Positions 11,056 through 19,940 are shown, counted from the first letter of the stretch. The stretch: 64,000 nucleotides of DNA from Pseudomonas prosekii (GCF_900105155.1 NZ_LT629762.1:4430501-4494500), one strand, 5' to 3'. Translations and numbers: made by a program. The notes: generated by a model not told the origin, from the sequence alone.

Positions 11056-11150
11056 CCTGTAGGAGCAAAGCTTGCTCGCGATGAACGATGACGCGGTTCA
11101 TCAGATAGACCGTGGAGCGGCTATCGCGAGCAAGCTTTGCTCCTACAGGG
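11056..11150. repeat. REPIN between gcvP and sdaA
   Basis: CCTGTAGGAGCAAAGCTTGC and its reverse complement (GCAAGCTTTGCTCCTACAGG) enclose about 50 bases. It lies inside the gcv operon and could stabilise the 3' end of gcvHP mRNA. Confidence 0.9.
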
Positions 11151-11197
11151 TTATGCGGTGTTCTTGAATGGGGCGAGTAAACCCGCCCCTTACACGT

Positions 11198-14047
11198 TTA
11201 AGCGTAGCTTTCGATCGACGGGCAGGCGCACACGAGGTTGCGGTCGCCAAACACGTTGTCGACGCGACCGACCGGTGGCCAGTATTTGCCTTCGATCAAC
11301 GAAGCCACTGGGTACACCGCTTGCTCGCGGCTGTACGGGTGGGTCCACTCGCCAACGATTTCCGCTGCGGTGTGCGGCGCGTTTTTCAGCGGATTGTCTT
11401 CCTTGTCCAGCGTGCCGTTTTCCACCGCGCGAATCTCTTCGCGGATGCGGATCATCGCGTCGCAGAAGCGGTCCAGTTCTTCCTTGGATTCGCTTTCGGT
11501 CGGTTCGATCATCAACGTGCCAGCGACCGGGAACGACATGGTCGGCGCGTGGAAACCGAAGTCGATCAGGCGCTTGGCGACGTCATCGACGCTGATGCCG
11601 CTGCTGTCCTTCAATGGGCGCAAATCGAGGATGCATTCGTGCGCGACCAGGCCGTTGCTGCCGGTGTAGAGCACTGGGTAATGCTCTTCGAGGCGACGGG
11701 AAATGTAGTTGGCATTGAGGATCGCCAATTGCGAAGCGCGCTTCAGACCGGCGCCGCCCATCATCCGAATGTACATCCAGGTGATCGGCAAAATGCTCGC
11801 GCTGCCGAACGGTGCCGCGCACACCGCGCCTTCCTTGCGAGCCATTTGCCCGTGGCCCGGCAGGAATGGCGTCAGGTGCGATTTCACGCCAATCGGGCCA
11901 ACGCCCGGGCCGCCGCCGCCGTGCGGGATGCAGAAGGTTTTGTGCAGGTTCAAGTGGCTCACGTCGCCGCCGAACTTGCCCGGTGCGCAGAGGCCGACCA
12001 TCGCGTTCATGTTGGCGCCGTCGATGTACACCTGGCCGCCGTGGTCATGAATGATGCCGCAGATTTCGCGGATGCCTTCTTCGAATACGCCGTGGGTCGA
12101 CGGGTAAGTGATCATCAGCGCCGCGAGGTGTTCGCGGTGCTCGATGGCTTTGGCGCGCAAGTCTTCGATGTCGACGTTGCCGCGGGCGTCGCACGCGGTG
12201 ACGACGACGCGCATGCCCGCCATGTTGGCGGTCGCCGGGTTGGTACCGTGGGCGGACGAAGGGATCAGGCAGATATCGCGACGGTCATCGCCACGGCTCT
12301 GGTGATAAGCGCGAATCGCCAGCAAACCAGCGTATTCACCTTGCGAACCGGCGTTCGGTTGCAGCGAAATCGCGTCGTAACCGGTCGCGGCGCAAAGCAT
12401 CGCTTCCAGCTCATCGGTCAGTTGCTGATAACCGGCGCTTTGCTCGGCCGGGGCGAACGGGTGCAGGGCGCCGAACTCGGCCCAGGTCACCGGGATCATT
12501 TCGCTGGCGGCGTTGAGCTTCATCGTGCAGGAACCCAGCGGAATCATCGTGCGATCCAGCGCCAGGTCCTTGTCGGCGAGCTTGCGCAGGTAGCGCATCA
12601 GCTCGGTTTCCGAGTGGTAACGGTTGAACACCGGGTGGCTGAGAATCGGCGATTGACGCACCAGCTCGGCCGGAATCGTGCTCTGCACGGAAGCGGCGAG
12701 GGCGGCGAAGTCCGGCAGCGCCTTGCCGTCGGCCAGCAGGGCCCACAGGGTTTCCACGTCAGCTTGCGAGGTGGTTTCGTCGAGGGACAGGCCCAGACGA
12801 TCCGCATCGATCACGCGCAGGTTGATCTGCTGGGCGCGCGCCTTGTCGTGCAGCTTGGCGGTGTTGGCGCCAGTGTTGAGGGTCAGCGTGTCGAAGAAGT
12901 TGGCTTGCTCGACGCTCAAGCCCAATGCGTCCAGGCCTTTGGCCAGAATCGCCGTCAGGTGGTGCACGCGGTTGGCGATTTGCGTCAGGCCTTTCGGGCC
13001 GTGGTAGACGGCGTACATGCTGGCGATGTTGGCCAGCAATACCTGCGCGGTGCAGATGTTCGACGTGGCTTTCTCGCGGCGGATATGTTGCTCGCGCGTC
13101 TGCATCGCCAGGCGCAATGCCGGTTTGCCGAAACGGTCCACGGAGACGCCGACCAGACGGCCCGGCATGTCGCGTTTGAACGCATCTTTAGTGGAGAAGT
13201 AAGCGGCGTGCGGGCCACCGAAACCCAGCGGCACGCCGAAACGTTGCGCGCTGCCGATGGCCACGTCAGCGCCGAATTCGCCCGGCGGGGTCAGCACGGT
13301 CAGGGCCAGCAGGTCGGCGGCGACCGCGACCAACGCGTTGGCGGCGTGGAAGCGTTCGGTCAGTTCGCGGTAATCGAACACGTCACCGTTGCTCGCCGGG
13401 TATTGCAGCAGCGCGCCGAAGAACGGCGTCACGTCGGTCAGTTCGCGTTCGTCGCCGACCACCACGTCGATGCCCAATGGCTCGGCACGGGTGCGCAATA
13501 CGTCGAGGGTTTGCGGGTGGCAATGCGCGGAAGCGAAGAAGGCGTGGCTGCCCTTGTTCTTGCTCAGGCGTTTGCAGAAGGTCATGGCTTCGGCAGCCGC
13601 GGTGGCTTCGTCAAGCAAAGAGGCGTTGGCGATCGGCAGACCGGTGAGGTCGCTGATCAGCGTCTGGAAGTTCAGCAACGCTTCGAGACGGCCTTGGGAA
13701 ATCTCCGGTTGGTACGGCGTGTACGCGGTGTACCAGGCCGGGTTTTCCAGCAGGTTGCGCAGGATCGGCGACGGCGTGTGCGTGCCGTAGTAACCCTGGC
13801 CAATGAAGGTCTTGAACAGCTGGTTTTTGCCGGCGATGGATTTGATCAGCGCCAGCGCATCGGCTTCGCTCAGGCCATCTTCGAGGCCGAGGACGCTGGT
13901 GCCCTTGATGCTTTCCGGGATGACGCTGGCGCTCAGGGCTTCCAGCGAGTCGAAACCGAGGCTGTTGAGCATGGCTTGCTCATCGCCGGAACGCGGGCCG
14001 ATGTGGCGCGCGATGAATTCGTTGGCGGTGCTCAGATTAATAGTCAT
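11198..14047 (-). CDS. gcvP: Glycine dehydrogenase (decarboxylating), P-protein
   Basis: The PLP-dependent first enzyme of glycine cleavage: it decarboxylates glycine and loads the aminomethyl group on GcvH. The 949 residues are the full single-chain length. The PLP lysine lies in [17 protein letters not shown] at about residue 705, followed by the glycine-rich loop. The N-terminal half contains [19 protein letters not shown] precedes the ATG, 9 bp after gcvH. A very long open frame on the opposite strand is a composition artefact. Confidence 0.97.
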   Translation of the reverse strand: MTINLSTANEFIARHIGPRSGDEQAMLNSLGFDSLEALSASVIPESIKGTSVLGLEDGLSEADALALIKSIAGKNQLFKTFIGQGYYGTHTPSPILRNLLENPAWYTAYTPYQPEISQGRLEALLNFQTLISDLTGLPIANASLLDEATAAAEAMTFCKRLSKNKGSHAFFASAHCHPQTLDVLRTRAEPLGIDVVVGDERELTDVTPFFGALLQYPASNGDVFDYRELTERFHAANALVAVAADLLALTVLTPPGEFGADVAIGSAQRFGVPLGFGGPHAAYFSTKDAFKRDMPGRLVGVSVDRFGKPALRLAMQTREQHIRREKATSNICTAQVLLANIASMYAVYHGPKGLTQIANRVHHLTAILAKGLDALGLSVEQANFFDTLTLNTGANTAKLHDKARAQQINLRVIDADRLGLSLDETTSQADVETLWALLADGKALPDFAALAASVQSTIPAELVRQSPILSHPVFNRYHSETELMRYLRKLADKDLALDRTMIPLGSCTMKLNAASEMIPVTWAEFGALHPFAPAEQSAGYQQLTDELEAMLCAATGYDAISLQPNAGSQGEYAGLLAIRAYHQSRGDDRRDICLIPSSAHGTNPATANMAGMRVVVTACDARGNVDIEDLRAKAIEHREHLAALMITYPSTHGVFEEGIREICGIIHDHGGQVYIDGANMNAMVGLCAPGKFGGDVSHLNLHKTFCIPHGGGGPGVGPIGVKSHLTPFLPGHGQMARKEGAVCAAPFGSASILPITWMYIRMMGGAGLKRASQLAILNANYISRRLEEHYPVLYTGSNGLVAHECILDLRPLKDSSGISVDDVAKRLIDFGFHAPTMSFPVAGTLMIEPTESESKEELDRFCDAMIRIREEIRAVENGTLDKEDNPLKNAPHTAAEIVGEWTHPYSREQAVYPVASLIEGKYWPPVGRVDNVFGDRNLVCACPSIESYA

Positions 14048-14056
14048 GGCGGCTCC

Positions 14057-14440
14057 TCAGGCTTCGGCGTTGGCTTTGATCAGACGGTCGTAGGCGTCCT
14101 GATCCAGCAGTCTGGCGACTGCCGCAGGGTCTTTTGGCTGGAAGCGGAAGAACCAGCCTTCGCCCAGCGGATCTTCGTTGACCAGTTCCGGGCTGCTGTC
14201 GAGCGCCGGGTTGACTTCGAGCACCTCGCCATCAAGCGGCATGTATACGCCGCTGGCGGCTTTGACCGATTCCACGGTGGCGGCTTCGGCGCCTTGCTCG
14301 TAGGACTGCAGCTCCGGCAGTTGTACGAAAACCACGTCGCCCAAGGCGTTCTGCGCGAAAGCGGTGATGCCGACAGTAACGCTGCCGTCAGCTTCGGTGC
14401 GCAGCCATTCGTGATCTTCAGTAAAACGCAACTCGCTCAT
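14057..14440 (-). CDS. gcvH: Glycine cleavage system H protein
   Basis: The lipoyl carrier shuttling the aminomethyl intermediate between GcvP, GcvT and the L protein. The 127 residues include the lipoylated Lys60 in VESVKAASGVYMP and the end signature LVNEDPLGEGWFFRF. It is the first gene of the operon; its ATG follows TTAGGAG. The sigma54 promoter and GcsR-type sites lie in the 370 bp upstream (higher coordinates). Confidence 0.96.
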   Translation of the reverse strand: MSELRFTEDHEWLRTEADGSVTVGITAFAQNALGDVVFVQLPELQSYEQGAEAATVESVKAASGVYMPLDGEVLEVNPALDSSPELVNEDPLGEGWFFRFQPKDPAAVARLLDQDAYDRLIKANAEA

Positions 14441-14524
14441 GGAAACTCCTAAAGGGGCCAGACTCGTCTGGTGGACGCGATTGAATGCTTGGGCGGGGAA
14501 AGCCCTTATTTATGAGTGGTAACT

Positions 14525-14542
14525 AAGCAAAATCGCGGCCAA
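14525..14542 (-). promoter_or_regulatory. Sigma54 (RpoN) promoter of the gcvH-gcvP-sdaA-gcvT operon
   Basis: Read on the minus strand the sequence is TTGGCCGCGATTTTGCTT. GG (14540-14539) and GC (14528-14527) are separated by exactly 10 bases, matching the -24/-12 consensus TGGCAC-N5-TTGC closely. It sits about 85 bp ahead of gcvH. This fits the GAFTGA-bearing activator encoded just upstream. Confidence 0.85.
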
Positions 14543-14605
14543 TGTTGTTTTCTACATAGGAATCAATGGCTTGGAGGATTGTGGGCATTGCTGGAACGGC
14601 AGGCG

Positions 14606-14623
14606 TGTAGCGATATCGCTACA
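14606..14623 (-). promoter_or_regulatory. GcsR-type site 1 (proximal)
   Basis: TGTAGCGATATCGCTACA is a perfect 18-bp palindrome about 65 bp upstream of the sigma54 promoter. It closely matches the 18-bp site I recall for GcsR of P. aeruginosa (TGTAACG-N4-CGTTCCG). Confidence 0.75.
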
Positions 14624-14686
14624 GAACAAGAGAGGGAAAAAAGCTTATGCGGATCAAAGCCTTGCACAGCAGTGATCAGGGGAGGG

Positions 14687-14723
14687 TGTAGCGATATCGT
14701 TCCGCTGTAGCGCTTTCAGTACA
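14687..14723 (-). promoter_or_regulatory. GcsR-type sites 2 and 3 (distal tandem pair)
   Basis: TGTAGCG-ATAT-CGTTCCG (14687-14704) and TGTAGCG-CTTT-CAGTACA (14706-14723) are two 18-bp sites separated by one base. They lie 63 bp beyond site 1. Their distance from the promoter (about 145-200 bp) suits a sigma54 enhancer. Confidence 0.72.
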
Positions 14724-14768
14724 GGTGGAAGTCGCTTTTGAACAGCTTTTGGGCTGACAACAACCCAT

Positions 14769-14781
14769 GTAGGAGCCGAGC
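14769..14781. repeat. Left fragment of a REPIN split by the IS
   Basis: GTAGGAGCCGAGC is the outer part of a REP. Its continuation, AGCTTGCTCGCGATG, starts at 16049 on the other side of the IS. The shared AGC (14779-14781 and 16049-16051) is the probable 3-bp target duplication. Confidence 0.8.
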
Positions 14782-14839
14782 TGATCTGGTCAAGTAATCT
14801 GATCTGGTCAAGTAATCCTGGACACCAATTACGGTTTTT

Positions 14840-15628
14840 TCACGCCGCCATTTTCTCCATGGCGACCGGTGACCGGTAATCGTTGTAGCTATGGAGCCTG
14901 AAGTTGTTGTAGCGCACCACGTAGCGCTGCAAATCAGCCCGGGCTTCATACTCCGAGCGGTAACCGGCTTCAGGCACCCACTCTGATTTCAGACTTCCAA
15001 AGAAACGCTCCATCGGGGCGTTATCCCAGCATTCGCCTTTACGACTCATGCTTTGCCGCAGTCCATTCGCCAGCAACTCATTCCTGAACTTATGGCTGGT
15101 GTACTGGCAGCCTTGATCGGAGTGAAACAGCACGTCTTTGGGTTTGCCTCGCAGCTCAACCGCCATCCGTAGGGCCTCGCAGGTCAGCTCCGCATCCGAG
15201 ATCATCGAAAACGCCCAGCCCACGAGCCGGCGGGCGAACAGGTCCAGAACCGCTGCAAAATACATCCACCGCGTGCCGACCTTGATGTACGTCACGTCCG
15301 CGCACCACACTTGGTTGATCGCCGTGACATCAAACTCGCGCTTGAGCACGTGCGGCGCCACCAAGGCTTCAACGCCAGATGACTTGTATTTGTGACGTCG
15401 GCGCTGACGACTGACCACGCCGGCTTCTCGCATCAAGCTGCGAGCCATGTGCCGCCCGACGCGATGCCCCTTGGCTTGCAGCTCCCTAGAAAGGGTGCGC
15501 GCCCCCGCGGAAGCTCTGGATTCCTTGTGATGCTCTACCAGCATGGCTTTGAGTTTCTCCCGCTCAGGGTTCACCTTGCCTTGGCGCTGACGCCAAGCAT
15601 AAAAACTGCTGCGGCTGACTTCAAACAC
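14840..15628 (-). CDS. IS3-family transposase OrfB (catalytic part)
   Basis: The DDE integrase-type domain of the IS. Catalytic residues are visible at Asp111 (CADVTYI), Asp171 (HSDQGCQY) and Glu207 (NAPMERFFGSLK), with D-60-D-35-E spacing. An HTH_21-like N-terminal segment precedes it. The annotated start is a GTG, but the frame stays open upstream to the end of OrfA. It is therefore probably made as an OrfAB fusion by -1 frameshifting at the A6G run (15724-15718 on the minus strand), as is known for IS3 elements. Confidence 0.9.
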   Translation of the reverse strand: MFEVSRSSFYAWRQRQGKVNPEREKLKAMLVEHHKESRASAGARTLSRELQAKGHRVGRHMARSLMREAGVVSRQRRRHKYKSSGVEALVAPHVLKREFDVTAINQVWCADVTYIKVGTRWMYFAAVLDLFARRLVGWAFSMISDAELTCEALRMAVELRGKPKDVLFHSDQGCQYTSHKFRNELLANGLRQSMSRKGECWDNAPMERFFGSLKSEWVPEAGYRSEYEARADLQRYVVRYNNFRLHSYNDYRSPVAMEKMAA

Positions 15629-15672
15629 CCGGCAGCAGTCGTTAACGCCATATCGCTCGCCCAGCTCATTGA

Positions 15673-15975
15673 TCAGTGAGAATGATCTTTGGCGTCCAAC
15701 AGCAGGAGAGCACTGGCCTTTTTTAGGATTTCGATATCCCGGTCTTTTTGCCTGAGCAAGGCTTTGAGTTCCTGAATTTCTCGCTGGTCAGCCGTGATCG
15801 CTTTGGCTCCCACCGGGGTCGAACCCTGGCGTTCTTTACGCACCTGATCGACCCAGCGACGCAAGGCGGTAGGGCCAATATCTAAACTGGCGCAAACCTC
15901 GGGAACCGATATCCCCTCATCCAGCACCATGCCAGCAGCCTTGAGTTTGAACTCAGTTGAATAAGAATTACGCAT
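15673..15975 (-). CDS. IS3-family transposase OrfA (helix-turn-helix part)
   Basis: A DNA-binding protein of 100 residues. The N-terminal helix-turn-helix is SVPEVCASLDIGPTALRRWV, and a leucine-zipper-like helix (IQELKALLRQKDRDIEILKK) follows. An AAAAAAG slippery run near the end would shift ribosomes into the orfB frame. The start at 15975 (MRNSYSTEFKLKA) matches related OrfA proteins; an ATG at 16008 would add 11 residues. Confidence 0.88.
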   Translation of the reverse strand: MRNSYSTEFKLKAAGMVLDEGISVPEVCASLDIGPTALRRWVDQVRKERQGSTPVGAKAITADQREIQELKALLRQKDRDIEILKKASALLLLDAKDHSH

Positions 15976-16048
15976 ATCCAAAAACACCTCAGATTTGGGC
16001 GCCATCATAGCGCCCGATTGAAGTGTCCAAAATCATTAGGCCAGTTCA

Positions 16049-16131
16049 AGCTTGCTCGCGATGAGGCCAGGTCAGTCAACATTGATTTTGAAGGACAGAC
16101 CGCTATCGCGAGCAAGCTCGCTCCCACAGGG
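16049..16131. repeat. Right part of the REPIN split by the IS
   Basis: It begins AGCTTGCTCGCGATG and ends with the inverted copy ATCGCGAGCAAGCTCGCTCC. Joined to 14769-14781 without the IS it forms a standard REPIN with the TCAACATTGA interior. Confidence 0.85.
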
Positions 16132-16171
16132 ATCTTCGGTGTTCAGCAGATTTGTGGCCAACTCCGCTCAA

Positions 16172-16200
16172 TGTGGGAGCCGAGCTTGCTCGCGATGGCG
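16172..16200. repeat. Single REP sequence
   Basis: TGTGGGAGCCGAGCTTGCTC followed by GCGATGGCG, immediately after the gcsR stop. Its sequence is the same variant (AGCCGAGC) as the left arm of the split REPIN nearby. Confidence 0.85.
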
Positions 16201-16203
16201 GCC

Positions 16204-17712
16204 TTACGGCTTATTGGGAATCCCGTACTTGCGCAGCCGATGGGCAATCGCGGTGTGGGAGGTTTGCAGGCGGCTGGCCAGTTGGCGGGTCGAGGGGTAG
16301 CTGACGTAGAGTTTTTCCAGCAGGGTTTTCTCGAACTCTTCCATCGCCTGCTCCAGGCTGTCGACTTCGCTGTCACTCTGGCGCGCAACCGAGGTGCCGG
16401 CGATGTCCAGATCACCGATATCCACCAGGCTGCTTTCGCAAATCGCCGCCGCGCGGAAAATCACGTTCTGCAATTGCCGGACATTGCCCGGCCAGCGATT
16501 GCCGAGCAGCGCCGGATATGTCCCCGGCGCCAGACGACACACCGGGCGCTGGATTTGCGCGCAGGCCTGCTGCATGAAATAGCGCGCCAACAGCAGAATG
16601 TCCTGGCCACGTTCGCGCAGCGGTGGGACTTCGACGTTGAGCACGTTGAGGCGATAGAACAAGTCTTCGCGGAAGGTGCCTTCGCTGACCATTTTTTCCA
16701 GGTCGCGGTGGGTCGCGCTGAGGATCCGCACGTTGACCTTGACCTCACGATCACCGCCGACCCGGCGGAAACTGCCGTCGTTCAAAAAGCGCAGCAACTT
16801 CGCTTGCAGGTACGGCGACATTTCGCCGATTTCATCGAGAAACACCGTGCCTTGGTTCGCCAGTTCCATCAGCCCCGGTTTGCCACCGCGTTGCGCGCCA
16901 GTAAAAGCACCGGGCGCATAGCCGAACAGCTCGCTTTCGGCGAGGTTCTCCGGCAACGCCGCGCAGTTCAGCGCGAGGAACGGCGCACTGTGCCGCGCAC
17001 TGATGGCGTGACAGGCGCGCGCCACCAGTTCTTTGCCGGTGCCGGTTTCACCCTGGATCAACAGCGGCGCATCAAGCGCGGCGACGCGTTGCGCGCGGGC
17101 CTTCAAGGTGCGAATGGCCGGGGACTCGCCGAGCAATGCGTCGAAACCTTCCGCGTGATCGTGGTGCAGCGCCGACAGACGTTCGCCGATGCGATTCGGT
17201 TGATACAGCGTCAGCAGCGCCCCGGCGTCGGTGATTGGCGTGGCGTCCAGCAGCAGAGTCTGGCCGTTGACGGTGATTTCGCGCAGCGGCAGGCGGAAGC
17301 CGTTTTCCAGCAAGGCATCAAGCAATGCCGGGTCGGCAAACAGCTCGGCGATGCTTTCGCCGGCCGGTTCGCGACCGTACAACGCGATCAGCGCCGGGTT
17401 GGCCAGCAGCACTTTGCCGGCGCTGTCCAGAGCCAGCACCGGGTCGGTCATGGCCGCGAGCAACGCGTCGAGTTGCAAGTGCCGGCGCTGGCCGGGAAGG
17501 ATGTCGACCACCGTCATGGCCTGCACGCCGTGCACGCTGAGCAACGCATCGCGCAGCTCTTCGAGCACTTCGGGGCTCAGGGTCGGGGCGTCGATGTAGA
17601 CGTTGGGCGGGACCATTTCCACCGCATCCAGATTGAGATTGCGCCCACCGAGCAGGGCCAGGACTTCCTGGGTAATGCCGACGCGGTCGATGAAGCTGAC
17701 GTGGATACGCAT
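16204..17712 (-). CDS. gcsR: TyrR-like sigma54-dependent activator, probable GcsR
   Basis: A transcription activator of 502 residues. It has an N-terminal ACT-like domain (about 1-75, VSFIDRVGITQEVLALLGG), a PAS domain (about 80-180), an AAA+ domain and a C-terminal helix-turn-helix (ASRLQTSHTAIAHRLRKYG). The AAA+ domain has Walker A GETGTGKE (221-228), the sigma54-contacting GAFTGA (268-273) and Walker B FLDEIGE (291-297). GcsR of P. aeruginosa is known to activate the glycine cleavage operon with RpoN in response to glycine. The adjacent operon, sigma54 promoter and 18-bp repeats support the same role. The IS now lies between the gene and its target. Confidence 0.9.
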   Translation of the reverse strand: MRIHVSFIDRVGITQEVLALLGGRNLNLDAVEMVPPNVYIDAPTLSPEVLEELRDALLSVHGVQAMTVVDILPGQRRHLQLDALLAAMTDPVLALDSAGKVLLANPALIALYGREPAGESIAELFADPALLDALLENGFRLPLREITVNGQTLLLDATPITDAGALLTLYQPNRIGERLSALHHDHAEGFDALLGESPAIRTLKARAQRVAALDAPLLIQGETGTGKELVARACHAISARHSAPFLALNCAALPENLAESELFGYAPGAFTGAQRGGKPGLMELANQGTVFLDEIGEMSPYLQAKLLRFLNDGSFRRVGGDREVKVNVRILSATHRDLEKMVSEGTFREDLFYRLNVLNVEVPPLRERGQDILLLARYFMQQACAQIQRPVCRLAPGTYPALLGNRWPGNVRQLQNVIFRAAAICESSLVDIGDLDIAGTSVARQSDSEVDSLEQAMEEFEKTLLEKLYVSYPSTRQLASRLQTSHTAIAHRLRKYGIPNKP

Positions 17713-17805
17713 GGGGCGGTTTTTGATTCTGGAGTGCGGAGGGTGGCAAGTATGCCTTGGTGGAGCGCTGGGGTGAAATCTTGAGATTTGAGGTGTAGTT
17801 GAAAA

Positions 17806-18596
17806 CCACCCCTCACCCCAGCCCTCTCCCCAAAGGGGAGAGGGGAAAGGGGGTCGACCTCTGTTGCTTTCAAGGCCTGAGTTCGACTCGGGCTTTCAGG
17901 TCGATGTCGCTCGAACATGCAACTCGGGCAGTCCCCTCATCCCTTTGGAGGTGGAGTTGAAAACCACCCCTCACCCCAGCCCTCTCCCCAAAGGGGAGAG
18001 GGCGAAAGGGGGCCGATCTCCGTTGCTTTCAAGGCCTGAGTTCGACTCGGGCTTTCAGGTCGATGTAGCTCGAACATGCAACTCGGTCAGTCCCCTCATC
18101 CCTTGGAGGTGGAGTTGAAAACCACCCCTCACTCCAGCCCTCTCCCCAAAGGGGAGAGGGGGAAAGGGGGCCGATCTCTGTTGCTTTCAAGGCCTGAGTT
18201 CGACTCGGGCTTTCAGGTCGATGCAGCTCGAACATGCAACTCGGGCAGTCCCCTCATCCCTTTGGAGGTGGAGTTGAAAACCACCCCTCACCCCAGCCCT
18301 CTCCCCAAAGGGGAGAGGGGGAAGGGGGCCGATCTCCGTTGCTTTCAAGGCCTGAGTTCGACTCGGGCTTTCAGGTCGATGTCGCTCGAATATGCAACCC
18401 CTCATCCCTTTGGAGGTGGAGTTGAAAACCACCCCTCACCCCAGCCCTCTCCCCAAAGGGGAGAGGGGGAAAGGGGGCCGATCTCTGTTGCTTTCAAGGC
18501 CTGAGTTCGACTCGGGCTTTCAGGTCGATGTCGCTCGAATATGCAACTCGGTCAGTCCCCTCTCCCCCCTGGGGAGAGGGTTAGGGTGAGGGGTGG
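17806..18596. repeat. Five-unit tandem repeat array bounded by inverted repeats (MITE-like)
   Basis: A unit of 148-159 bp occurs about five times; copies of TTGAAAACCACCCCTCAC start at 17799, 17957, 18115, 18274 and 18422. Each unit carries a CCCTCTCCCC-AAA-GGGGAGAGGG palindrome and the segment CCTGAGTTCGACTCGGGC. The block opens with a 26-bp sequence (17806-17831) whose reverse complement, with two mismatches, closes it (18571-18596). A shorter relative with perfect 26-bp ends is at 42038-42263. Open frames through it are repeat shadows. No gene is visible in the 17713-18605 gap. Confidence 0.88.
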
Positions 18597-18605
18597 CCTC
18601 TGGAT

Positions 18606-18968
18606 TCACTCCAAGTGTTCAGGCTTCACCGGATCACCCGATTTCATGTCCAGTTGCACCCGCACATCTTCAAACATCGCGTCGTAATGCTTGTGCACCG
18701 AACCGATGCTGCTATGGGTTTTCGGAATCCCGTATTTCTCGACGATTTTCGTCACGTTGCTGGCGAAGTTGTAGGCCTGATCCTTGGGCAAAAAGAACGA
18801 CTCGTTAAAATCCTTGCCTTGAGCGCTGCCATGCAAGGTGAACTGCATGCCTTTGCCTTCCTGCGGATCTTCCGACACCTCGTAGTCGAGGCACAGGTTG
18901 TAGCTGACGTCGTCTCCATTCAGCGCGTGGCGCTCGAAGTGCAGGTGACCGGGTTCGAACGTGGCCAT
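18606..18968 (-). CDS. DUF5064-like protein at the end of the arc operon
   Basis: A soluble protein of 120 residues with no signal peptide or membrane helix. I recognise it, with moderate certainty, as a Pseudomonas DUF5064-type protein of unknown function (FEPGHLHFERHAL start, LDYEVSEDPQEGKGMQFTLHG, then DQAYNFASNVTKIVEKYGIP). It begins 12 bp after arcC, so it is probably co-transcribed with the arginine deiminase genes. The repeat array lies right after its stop. Confidence 0.7.
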   Translation of the reverse strand: MATFEPGHLHFERHALNGDDVSYNLCLDYEVSEDPQEGKGMQFTLHGSAQGKDFNESFFLPKDQAYNFASNVTKIVEKYGIPKTHSSIGSVHKHYDAMFEDVRVQLDMKSGDPVKPEHLE

Positions 18969-18980
18969 TGGCGTCTCTCC

Positions 18981-19910
18981 TTATAAATAAGTAATACCAG
19001 GCGTCGCCGTGCTGATGCGCGTGCCGGCCTTGCCCTGGACGATTGCTTCGATGTCGGAGAGTGAACCGATGACCGCAACTTTGCCAGTATTGCGCGCGAA
19101 CTCGCACGCCGCCTGGACCTTCGGCCCCATGGAACCGGCGGCGAAGCCGAGTTCTTCCATGGCGTCGGGGTGCGCCTGGGCGATGGCTTTTTGCGTTGGT
19201 TTGCCGAAATCGATAAACGCCGCGCTGACGTCTGTGGCGATCACCAGCAGATCGCTTTCCAGCTGTTCGGCCAGCAGCGCCGAGCACAGATCCTTGTCGA
19301 TCACCGCTTCCACGCCTTCGAGTTTGCCGTCGGCGCCGTACATCGTCGGAATGCCGCCGCCGCCGGCGCAGATGACGATGCTGCCCTTGTCCAGCAGCCA
19401 CTTGATCGGGCGAATTTCGAAGATGCGTTTTGGCCGTGGACTGGCCACGACACGGCGATATTTGTCACCGTCCGGGGCAATCGCCCAGCCTTTTTCCGCG
19501 GCGAGCTTCTCCGCTTCAGCCTTGGCGTAGACCGGGCCGATCGGTTTGCTCGGATTGTGGAACGCCGGGTCGTTGGCATCGACCTCGACTTGCGTCAGCA
19601 GCGTGGCGAACGGCACTTCGAAGTCCAGCAGATTGCCCAGTTCCTGCTCGATGATGTAACCGATCATGCCTTCGGTTTCGGCGCCAAGCACGTCCAGCGG
19701 ATACGGCGAAACCGAGGTGTAGGCCGCCGCTTGCAACGACAACAGGCCGACTTGCGGACCATTGCCGTGAGCGATGACCAGTTGGTTGCCGGGGTAAATT
19801 TTGGCGATCTGTTCGGTGGCCACGCGAATGTTCGCGCGTTGATTGTCCGCCGTCATGGGTTCACCACGACGGAGCAGGGCGTTACCGCCCAGGGCGACGA
19901 CGATACGCAT
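18981..19910 (-). CDS. arcC: Carbamate kinase
   Basis: The last step of the arginine deiminase pathway: carbamoyl phosphate plus ADP gives ATP, CO2 and ammonia. The 309 residues have the ALGGNAL loop at the start, [12 protein letters not shown], the [10 protein letters not shown] segment and [18 protein letters not shown] precedes the ATG. It follows arcB after a 142-bp gap that contains a REPIN. Confidence 0.96.
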   Translation of the reverse strand: MRIVVALGGNALLRRGEPMTADNQRANIRVATEQIAKIYPGNQLVIAHGNGPQVGLLSLQAAAYTSVSPYPLDVLGAETEGMIGYIIEQELGNLLDFEVPFATLLTQVEVDANDPAFHNPSKPIGPVYAKAEAEKLAAEKGWAIAPDGDKYRRVVASPRPKRIFEIRPIKWLLDKGSIVICAGGGGIPTMYGADGKLEGVEAVIDKDLCSALLAEQLESDLLVIATDVSAAFIDFGKPTQKAIAQAHPDAMEELGFAAGSMGPKVQAACEFARNTGKVAVIGSLSDIEAIVQGKAGTRISTATPGITYL

Positions 19911-19940
19911 AATGCAGTCCTTTCAGAGTTCGATGATCCC

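Larger units (their letters stand above)
14782..16048 (-). mobile_element. IS3-family insertion sequence, 1267 bp
   Basis: A complete element with two overlapping-type transposase genes on the minus strand. The ends are imperfect inverted repeats: left TGATCTGGTCAAGTAATC..TGGACAC, right (reverse complement) TGAACTGGCCTAATGATTTTGGACAC. At the left end an 18-bp stretch TGATCTGGTCAAGTAATC is present twice in tandem (14782-14799 and 14800-14817). Flanking AGC copies suggest a 3-bp target duplication, within the IS3 range. The target is a REP. Both genes look intact, so it may be active. Confidence 0.88.

Noticed and set aside
11168..14452. Open frame of 1094 codons antisense to gcvP and gcvH
   Set aside because: It mirrors the GC-rich codon pattern of gcvP/gcvH, shows no family motifs and has no ribosome binding site. 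It is a composition shadow.
17864..18589. Short open frames across the repeat array
   Set aside because: They repeat the same peptide from repeated DNA, in several phases and on both strands, without ribosome binding sites.
17806..18596. Possible CRISPR array
   Set aside because: Units are about 155 bp and nearly identical throughout, with no unique spacers and no cas genes nearby.
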